In this document: in pieces, positions 5,710 to 12,700 of the stretch
Position numbering within the stretch: position 1 is the first letter of the stretch
Layout of the letters: each line of letters starts with the position of its first letter
Assembly: GCA_964395545.1 (NCBI GenBank)
Contig: CAYNAW010000035.1
Coordinates: 1 to 15,357 of the forward strand
From: CAYGVX01 sp964395545
GTDB taxonomy: Archaea; Thermoproteota; Bathyarchaeia; Bathyarchaeales; SOJC01
Length of the DNA stretch: 15,357 bases
Direction: 5' to 3'
The notes under the pieces: model-generated
Databases searched by the model: none
What the model was told of the DNA's origin: nothing
What the model saw: only the letters and a program-made list of their open reading frames with translations
Made by a program: the position numbers and the translations under genes

Positions 5710-7632
5710 TTACTTCAGCTTCGTCAGGCGCAGGGTATTCAAAAGCGTCAACATCGTTAAGCCGTCGTCTCCCGACGCCACGGTGAACCACAGGGGAACG
5801 AGTCCCACAAGCCCAAGTGTGCCCAGAATCAACTTCACGCCGAGGGAGAGGGCGATATTCTGCCGAGCAATACTCATCGTCGCCCGACTCAGCCTAAGCG
5901 TTGCGGGAATCTGAGTCAACGCGTCCTTGACCAAGATCACGTCAGCCGACTCTAAGGCAATACTCACCTTGCCGCCCCCCATGGCAATGCCCACGTCTGA
6001 TGCGGCCAAAGCGGGCGCATCGTTGACTCCGTCCCCCACCATCGCTACGAGACCATGCTTCGCCTTCGTTTCAGCGATTATCCTCAACTTGTCCTCAGGA
6101 AAGAGCTCAGCGTGCACCTCTCCGATTCCGATGACGCCCGCAGTCTCGCGGGCAACCTCTGATTTATCCCCAGTCAGCATCGCTGTGTGAAGCCCTGAGT
6201 CCTGGAGAGCCTTGACCGTCCTTGCCGCTTCTTCTCTGACCGCGTCAGTGATGCAAATTGAAGAGGTAGCGGTCTCGTCTAAGGAAACGCAGACAGCAGA
6301 ATGCCGCTCATTCTCGTAAGCTTCTCTAACCGGACCATACTCGCAGCGGTGCTGTTCCAAGAGGTCCATAGTGCCAACTATGACTCGAGTGCCGTTCACG
6401 TAGCCCACCATGCCCTTGCCAGGAATCTCCTCCACGTCTTTCACTTCCAGTTCTCTGAAGTTGAGTCCACGGTCCTGAGCATTCCTTACGACCGCCTGTG
6501 CGAGAGGATGATTCGAAAACTGTTCAAGCGCCGCAGCGTAGGTCAAAGCCTTCTCATCAAGCTCGCGAATGCCTTTCACGCAGTGGACGACTGGCCTGCC
6601 CAAGGTTAATGTTCCCGTCTTGTCGAACAGCACTGCCCCAACCTTGTCCATCTTCTCTATGTAGACTCCGCCCTTGATGATTACTCCTCTCCTAGCGGCG
6701 ATGGTAACGGCTGTAAAGAGCGTAGCAGGAACGGATATGATGAAGGCGCTTGGGCACGAGATGACGAGCAGTATAAGGGCGCGGTACAGCCACATGTCAA
6801 AGGGATCGCCCACTATTCTAGGCATGAAGAAGGCGGTGAACAGGGCGAGCAGGATGACGATGGGAACGTAAAACTTGGCAACCCTGTCAACCAACTTCTC
6901 CAAAGCAGCCTTCCTCATTCTCGACTGCAAGACCAGCTGCACAATTCTTGAAACCAGCGTATCTTCGGCTCTCTTGGTGACCGCGATTCGGAGAACCCCG
7001 CTCGTGTTGAAGGTCCCGGCAAAAACCTCATCCCCAACCCTCCTCAAGACAGGCGCAGACTCGCCCGTGACGAGTGACTGGTCAACGAAGGAAACGCCGT
7101 CGTCAACAACGCCGTCGAGAGCTATCCTCTCACCAGGCTTGACGAGAATGACCGTGCCCGGTGTGACAGCCGCAACATTGACATTCTCCTCTGTGCCCTC
7201 ACGGGTAACCACGTGAGCTTTTTCGGGCGTGAATTGCGAAAGCTTCTCAACAGTCTTCCTAGCCCTATCCTCGATGAAGCCTTCCATGTACTCCGCAAGG
7301 CTGTAGAGGAACAGCACCGTCGCAGCCTCGAAGAGGAAGCCCAGATACACGGCGCCCAAGGCAGCCGTCGCCATGAGAAACTCCACTGAAAACCGCCGAT
7401 CCCAGACAAGTTCCTTCAGTCCTAAAGCTCCAATGTAAGTGGCAAGAACGACGATGACTACGTAATACAGAAGAGCCGAGGCATCGACGTTTACATTGAC
7501 GAATATGATGCTGGCACCGAGATAGTCAAGCAGCACAGCCGACACCACGGTAGACGCTAAGGCAATAGCCATTAGCACCCAGACCCGTCTGCTCTTCTCG
7601 CCTTCTAAACCTGCGTCGTTGTCAGAGCCCAT
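5710..7632 (-). CDS. P1B-type heavy-metal transporting ATPase with CPS motif
   Basis: A 640-residue membrane pump that moves a transition metal across the membrane using ATP. Core motifs are complete: TGES (189-192, actuator), DKTGT (337-341, phosphorylated Asp), SNHP (373-376, nucleotide binding), LTGDK (486-490) and GDGVNDAP (533-540). Membrane helices occur near 16-36, 52-72, 84-117, 255-270 and 284-310, with a final pair about 592-632. The transport motif in the sixth helix is C293-P294-S295 rather than the CPC of zinc/cadmium or copper pumps. K600 and D622 (GDDG) correspond to the lysine/aspartate pair of ZntA-type (P1B-2) pumps. The N terminus has no CxxC metal-binding domain. GGAGG sits 3 nt before ATG 7632. 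NikR starts divergently 121 bp away, so nickel-responsive control is plausible. The transported metal cannot be read directly; nickel, zinc or cadmium are candidates. Confidence 0.93.
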   Translation of the reverse strand: MGSDNDAGLEGEKSRRVWVLMAIALASTVVSAVLLDYLGASIIFVNVNVDASALLYYVVIVVLATYIGALGLKELVWDRRFSVEFLMATAALGAVYLGFLFEAATVLFLYSLAEYMEGFIEDRARKTVEKLSQFTPEKAHVVTREGTEENVNVAAVTPGTVILVKPGERIALDGVVDDGVSFVDQSLVTGESAPVLRRVGDEVFAGTFNTSGVLRIAVTKRAEDTLVSRIVQLVLQSRMRKAALEKLVDRVAKFYVPIVILLALFTAFFMPRIVGDPFDMWLYRALILLVISCPSAFIISVPATLFTAVTIAARRGVIIKGGVYIEKMDKVGAVLFDKTGTLTLGRPVVHCVKGIRELDEKALTYAAALEQFSNHPLAQAVVRNAQDRGLNFRELEVKDVEEIPGKGMVGYVNGTRVIVGTMDLLEQHRCEYGPVREAYENERHSAVCVSLDETATSSICITDAVREEAARTVKALQDSGLHTAMLTGDKSEVARETAGVIGIGEVHAELFPEDKLRIIAETKAKHGLVAMVGDGVNDAPALAASDVGIAMGGGKVSIALESADVILVKDALTQIPATLRLSRATMSIARQNIALSLGVKLILGTLGLVGLVPLWFTVASGDDGLTMLTLLNTLRLTKLK

Positions 7633-7668
7633 AAGCCTCCAATTCCCTGAGCATGTTGAGGACGCGAG

Positions 7669-7740
7669 AGCATATTAACATAATGCTAAGAATACCATTG
7701 AATATATTAAGGTATTAATACTTCGAGTGGTATAAGTTAA
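7669..7740. promoter_or_regulatory. Divergent ATPase/nikR promoter with inverted repeats (candidate NikR operator)
   Basis: AATACC (7691-7696) and GGTATT (7711-7716) are perfect inverted arms separated by 14 bp. The spacer contains AATATATTAA, which can act as a TATA box on the minus strand for the ATPase. The right arm runs into a perfect 10-bp palindrome, GTATTAATAC (7712-7721), and a further GGTATA lies at 7729-7734. A weaker pair, AGCAT-N9-ATGCT, is at 7669-7687. The GTAT/ATAC cores recall E. coli NikR half-sites, but order and spacing differ from the classical GTATGA-N16-TCATAC. Binding by NikR is inference from position. Confidence 0.5.
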
Positions 7741-7753
7741 TATCGGTGTCCCT

Positions 7754-8152
7754 GTGACCGTCATAAGCATAACCCTACCCAACGAGCTGCTGAAGAAGTT
7801 CGACGAATTCGCTAAGGCAAGAGGCTACTACAGTCGGTCCGAGGCCTTTCGGGACGCCGTCAGAAGTCTCATCGCCGAAGCCGAGGTGACCAAGCTCCAG
7901 GAGGGCACGGTTGCCACGACTATCATGATAATCTGCGACTACGCTCGCAAGGATGTGGACAGGCATGTCTCTGAAGTGCGACATGAGTTCGATGATGTGG
8001 TAGTCGAGAACGTGCATCGCCACATCGGGGACCGATACTGCTTAGAAGTGTTCATCGCTGAAGGGAGCTACCAGCGAATCGTGGACTTAGTTGGAAGGAT
8101 TAGAGGCATGCGAGGCATCCTCCAAGTGAAGGCTCTGTACATGCCGCTGTGA
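7754..8152 (+). CDS. nikR: NikR-type nickel-responsive transcriptional regulator
   Basis: A 132-residue regulator with the NikR layout: an N-terminal ribbon-helix-helix DNA-binding domain (ISITLPNELLKKFDEFAKARG, then SRSEAFRDAVR, residues 4-37) and a C-terminal ACT-like domain that tetramerises and binds nickel. All four high-affinity nickel ligands of E. coli NikR (H76, H87, H89, C95) have counterparts at identical spacing: H77, H88, H90 and C96 (RHEF, then VHRHIGDRYCLE). The start is GTG 7754, since upstream the frame lacks a better start; GGTG at 7745-7748 could be a weak ribosome site and TATA-like sequences lie 20-40 nt upstream. It is divergent from the metal ATPase and 11 bp from the convergent HAD gene. 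It likely represses (or activates) itself and the ATPase in response to nickel. Confidence 0.93.
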   Translation: MTVISITLPNELLKKFDEFAKARGYYSRSEAFRDAVRSLIAEAEVTKLQEGTVATTIMIICDYARKDVDRHVSEVRHEFDDVVVENVHRHIGDRYCLEVFIAEGSYQRIVDLVGRIRGMRGILQVKALYMPL

Positions 8153-8163
8153 GAGGCACTTGA

Positions 8164-8841
8164 TTACGGTCTGTTCAGCTGGGCGATCAACGCAGGCAGC
8201 TCAGCTATGGACCTCGCCACGTGGACGGCGCCTGCCTGACTCAGCTCGCCTACCAGAATGTCGCCGTGGGCGATGCCTATCGATCTCGTCTTCAGAGCGG
8301 TGGCGGCCTTGACATCCACTGCACTATCTCCGACCACGACGGCTTCGTCAGCAGCTACGTTCAACGCCCTCAAAGCGGCGTCCAAATGAGCGGGATCGGG
8401 TTTCACCTTAGGAACGGCTTCCCGCGCAACCGTGGCATCGAAGAACTGCTTTAGACGGAACTTCTCGAGAATGAGGTTCGTGGATTTTTCGCTGTTGATC
8501 GTGAATATCGCCAGTTTCAAGTTCATGCTTTTCAGGGCTTTAAGCGCATCAAACACGCCTGGCATGGGAGAAGTTTTGTTCGCGGCTTCTAACTCATACC
8601 TGAGGGCTATGGCCAACGCTTCTTTCCGGATAGCGGAAAACTGTTCCTCCTTTCCATTGTTAGCCGTGAACACTCGGGCTTTCTTCAACATCTCGAAGAT
8701 GCTTTCGTTCACGGAGAGCAGTGATGCTGGGACGCCTCTGCTGATGAGGAACCGCATTACTTCGGCTTTCACTGCCTTAACGTCTAGGTTGAATTCAGCG
8801 AGTGTTCCGTCAAGGTCGAAAACGACAGCCTTTATAGTCAT
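8164..8841 (-). CDS. HAD-superfamily hydrolase (phosphoglycolate phosphatase-like)
   Basis: A 225-residue cytosolic phosphatase of the haloacid dehalogenase superfamily. Motif I is FDLDGT (nucleophile D9, acid/base D11), motif II is IFTIN with T114, motif III is VKPDP with K147, and motif IV is GDSAVD with D172 and D176. A helical cap lies between motifs I and II (about 15-92), placing it in the C1-cap, Gph/PgmB-like group. All catalytic residues are present, so it should be active. The substrate is not evident; phosphoglycolate, other sugar phosphates and nucleotides are all possible. The stop is 11 bp from the convergent nikR stop. The gene follows the RPB5-like gene on the same strand, but a 105-bp gap with two hairpins argues against tight coupling. 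GGAG lies about 10 nt before ATG 8841. Confidence 0.9.
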   Translation of the reverse strand: MTIKAVVFDLDGTLAEFNLDVKAVKAEVMRFLISRGVPASLLSVNESIFEMLKKARVFTANNGKEEQFSAIRKEALAIALRYELEAANKTSPMPGVFDALKALKSMNLKLAIFTINSEKSTNLILEKFRLKQFFDATVAREAVPKVKPDPAHLDAALRALNVAADEAVVVGDSAVDVKAATALKTRSIGIAHGDILVGELSQAGAVHVARSIAELPALIAQLNRP

Positions 8842-8894
8842 CAGCGTGATGCTCCACTTGTCTTTCGGCTGGCGATAGTGATGATCTCATCTCA

Positions 8895-8937
8895 TATAGG
8901 TTTCGGTCCTATAGGCTTGGAGAGAAACTCCTAAGCC
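8895..8937 (-). terminator. Two consecutive hairpins after the RPB5-like gene
   Basis: TATAGG (8895-8900) pairs with CCTATA (8908-8913) around a 7-nt loop. Immediately next, GGCTTGGAG (8914-8922) pairs with CTCC-T-AAGCC (8928-8937) around AGAAA with one bulged base. They begin 9 nt past the RPB5-like stop, with no gap between them. They may shape the 3' end of that transcript, act as a terminator or processing site, or form a structured leader for the HAD gene. No long T-run follows on the minus strand, so simple intrinsic termination is not certain. Confidence 0.5.
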
Positions 8938-8946
8938 GAAGCAACT

Positions 8947-9582
8947 TTAACCTTCTATCACATACCTGTAGGCGACGTATTCGCCTGCTGTAGAGCTGTC
9001 GCGGGTGACTCTTACTATGTCTCCTGCTTTCGCGCCGATGGCCTTCACGGCGGGGTCAGAAGTTTTAATCCTCGGCAGCTGGTACGGGTGAACACGGTAT
9101 TGGGCAAGCAACTTCTCCCGCTCTTCTTGCAGGAGAATTTCATGTTTCGGAACAAGCTCGTGGTCGAAAATGTTGAAGATTGGGAATATGCGGGGAATGA
9201 GCTCGATCGAGTTTCGCCTAGCCGCTGTCTTAGCAGCTTGCGTATAGCGTCCTCCGATGATGATTAAGCCCGTTTCGAGTTTCTCGTCTTTCATTATCTT
9301 CGCCAGTTGGGTAATGTACTGGACGCCTATGGTGCCCTGAGAAGGGATGCAGTAGAGAATGGCTTTTTCCTTCGGTGTCTTCACGATTAGCCCAGAGGCG
9401 TTCTTGTAATCCTTCTTTTCCAGAAGCTTGTAGCCTCTGAGCTTTATGAGAACGTCAGCCTTCTTCTCTTCCAGGTTGGATGGAGGTTCACGGCTCAAAC
9501 GGTAGACCCCAAACGAATACTGCAATGACATCACGGGAACAACCCTTAAGCTTTTCCCTCCCAGCATGGAAGCCAGCCACAT
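8947..9582 (-). CDS. Full-length RPB5-like RNA polymerase subunit H with N-terminal jaw-like domain
   Basis: The C-terminal 75 residues (about 137-211) are an RpoH/RPB5 assembly domain: HELVPKHEIL, YQLPRIKTSDPAVKAIGAKA and STAGEYVAYRYV. Archaeal RpoH normally consists of this domain alone (about 80 residues). Here about 100 further residues precede it (38-134): a helix with LRGY, a strand SGLIV, ILYCIPSQGTIGVQYI, a helix, LETGLIIIGG and a helix AAKTAARRN. Their order matches the N-terminal jaw domain of eukaryotic RPB5, a restriction-endonuclease-like fold. No PD-(D/E)xK nuclease residues are evident. The start is uncertain: ATG 9582 has no ribosome site, while GTG 9534 or ATG 9531 follow AAGGG (9543-9547) by 8 or 11 nt, giving about 195 residues. 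It is not next to rpoB/rpoA genes; the next gene on this strand is a phosphatase. It could be the only RpoH or a paralogue. Confidence 0.85.
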   Translation of the reverse strand: MWLASMLGGKSLRVVPVMSLQYSFGVYRLSREPPSNLEEKKADVLIKLRGYKLLEKKDYKNASGLIVKTPKEKAILYCIPSQGTIGVQYITQLAKIMKDEKLETGLIIIGGRYTQAAKTAARRNSIELIPRIFPIFNIFDHELVPKHEILLQEEREKLLAQYRVHPYQLPRIKTSDPAVKAIGAKAGDIVRVTRDSSTAGEYVAYRYVIEG

Positions 9583-9664
9583 GGCCAGTCAGGCGCAGTT
9601 GAACGCGGATGACGATCTCGTTCACTGTGAAGAATGTTGTCATTTGATACATAATCATCTTATT

Positions 9665-9726
9665 CTAGCATGTTCTATGGTCACAGACCCTGGTTCTGTA
9701 AACTATAAATACTGGAAGCATGCTAG
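9665..9726. promoter_or_regulatory. Divergent promoter with inverted repeat between RPB5-like and protease genes
   Basis: CTATAAATA (9703-9711) is a good plus-strand TATA box, predicting a start near 9735 for the protease; its complement TATTTATAG could serve the RPB5-like gene. The region is bracketed by CTAGCATG (9665-9672) and CATGCTAG (9719-9726), perfect inverted arms extended by TTC/GAA if one base is skipped. This may be a paired operator or a stem. The remainder of 9583-9762 shows nothing else. Confidence 0.45.
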
Positions 9727-9762
9727 GATATGTTGTCATCGAAACGAAGGGAGAAGAGGAAA

Positions 9763-12700
9763 ATGAAGAAGCTATTATCTGCGATTTTGCTGACGCTGTT
9801 GCTAACAAGCATGTTAACAATCGCATTCAGTATTCAGCCAACAGTAGCCTACACTGGAGCTTATGAAGTCTCACACGATTCTTCAGCGAGGCGAAACGAT
9901 GACGGAGGCAACCCGTTAGATCCCACGGATCCTCAAGCACGCTATTCGAGTAATGCTTCTGACTGGAACGCCTCAGCGAACGAGAACTCTAAGCCATACT
10001 CCGTTGGCGAAGATAGATGGGATTTCAACAAGACCAACGAGTGGGCTGATTTCGCCAAGGTTGACGGGGACTCAGCTGAGCTGATAATAGGTATCAACAA
10101 TAGGAAACCAGGCAGCTATACAGATATACTGAGCCTTATCGATGAAAGCGGCGGACAACTGGTTAACAAAGTAACGATAGAAGGCGAAACCAAAGCTGTG
10201 GTCGCCGACATTCCATTGGCGGCGATATCATCCTTCGTGACAGGAGCGCGAACCGCTGGTTTGTCCTCATACATAGAGCCTAACATGAAGGTTCAAACAC
10301 AGCTTGTTCCAAACGATCCCAGCTGGGACACACAATGGGGACCACAGAAGATAGAAGCGGATTGGGCGTGGAACACCACTGTGGGTACTCATGACGTCCT
10401 TGTGGCCGTTGTCGATACAGGTGTCTACTACTATCACGAAGACTTGACAGCAAACTATGTGGCGTTGGGCTACGACTGGGTTAACATGGATTCAGATCCG
10501 CTGGATGATCATGGACACGGCACTCATTGTGCCGGCATAATTGCCGCCACCCTCAACAACAGCATAGGTATAGCTGGAGTTGCTCAAGTGCAGATTATGG
10601 CTGAAAAGGTCTTAAACAGCGGGGGCGGGGGTTACGAGGATTGGGTTGCCAATGGAATCATACATGCCACCGAAAGCGGAGCCAGCATAATCAGCATGAG
10701 CCTAGGTGGGTATGGCGACAGCGAACTGGTGCACGAGGCAGTAAGGTATGCTTATGATGCTGGAGTATTGGTCATCGCTGCCGCCGGAAATGAGAACACG
10801 TACATGAAGCTCTATCCCGCAGGCTATAACGAAGTGATCGCCGTAGCAGCTACGGACCAATATGACTACAAAGCTTCGTTCTCAAACTGGGGCGACTGGA
10901 TAGAACTGGCAGCCCCAGGAGTCGATATTTACTCCACGGTTCCATGGGGCTACGAGTCCTGGAGCGGCACGTCCATGGCCACCCCCCACGTTTCAGGCGT
11001 GGCCGCACTTGTATGGAGCCTACACCCGAATAAAACGAGGGACTGGATAAGGCTATGGCTACGGTACACCGCCGATGACTTGGGCATTCTAGGCGTCGAT
11101 ATGTACTATGGAAACGGACGAATAAACGCGAGAAAGACTGTTGAGCAGACTCCGCCGGCGCATGAACTGATAGCCTATGAATTCAGAACCCCGCCTTACA
11201 TAAAGCCAGAAACTGCAGGGCTAGTGAATGCGACCGTACTTAACTTCGGAGAAAGCAATGAAACCGATGTAACGGTTCACCTCCTAGCGAACGGAATCAT
11301 AGTAAGCTCTACATCGATAGACTTCCTAGCCAGCGGAAACTCGACCACAGCTAGTCTAACGTGGAGCCCAACAGTCGAGGGCTCATACAATGTCACGCTC
11401 TGGGTGGTGCCCGTGCCCGGTGAGACAAGCATAGAAAACAACGTGGTCAGGACATATGTCTACGTGGGATTTCCAGTGAAAGCCGTTGTGCTCCACTCTG
11501 CCGGCAACGTCTACAGCGAGATAATCACGAATTGGCAAGCGCTGAACAGCGAATGGCGTCTTTTTGGCGATACTATGGTGTACATCGACTATGCGACCCT
11601 CAACAAAGATGGTATAACCTATGACGACATTGCCGCTACCGACGCTGACGTGTTAATCATTTCATGCGCTGCCGATCCGTACGCGGGATGGGAATTCACC
11701 GATTTGGAGATTGAAGCAATAACCCGATACGTCTATGAAGGGCATGGATTGATAGTCACTGCTGGAACCTTGTATTACGGCGTTCCCAACAACAACAAGC
11801 TGGCCCCGCTGCTAGGACTCAACGAAACCATCACATGGTATGCGACGGGAACGGATCTTCTGCACGTAACAAACACAACTCATCCTCTGTTCGCCAATGT
11901 TCCAAACCCTCTAGTATTTCCAGATGTCGGAACGGTGCTTCCCAGCGATGGACGGTGGGACGCAAACGAGTTAGTAGATGGCGAATACATCGCGGCTGGG
12001 CACTATCACGAAAGCGCGATAGTGGTGCGCCGAGGCTTGGTGTTCATCTCACCGTGGCTCGAAATTGTACCTGCTTACTATCACCATCACCTGCAACTGC
12101 TCTATAACGCTATAACGTGGTCTCGCTACCATATACCGGAACACGAGCTCACGGTCTCATTGGAGGCTCCAACACACCTTCAGCCCGGCGAATCGGCACT
12201 GCTTAATGCCACCGTCTATAACATGGGCTTGAACAACGAAACAGACGTAGAACTGCAACTGCTGGTTGATGGCACCGTCGTCGACTCTGTGCTGATCCCA
12301 GAATTATCCGTTGGAACGTCGTATACACTCAACTACCTGTGGACTCCAACCGTTGAATCAACGTACAATGTGACAGCTCACACGCCTATGGTGGCGGATG
12401 AAGAGTACACTTGGAACAACGTTGCCTCAGCCAGTGTCAGAGTTGGTTACGTAATCGCACGAGTAGCCGTTCTCAACTCCTTGGATATACCCTCTTACTT
12501 CGCCGGCGGATGGAGCAACGACTATCAGACACTAGTGAACGCTCTAAACGCTCAAGGCTTCTATTCTCAGGCAGTCACCAACGAAGAAATCATAAGCGGA
12601 ATCCTGAGCTTCTTCGACGTCTTTGCAATGATAGACAACGTGCCTAATGATGCAGCTGTTCCTTACGTCGTCGACTTCTGGTCACAGGGAGGTGGAGTTG

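Noticed and set aside
5566..5760. 64-codon plus-strand frame in the convergent gap
   Set aside because: It overlaps the end of the metal ATPase, lacks a ribosome site and starts in the pyrimidine tract.
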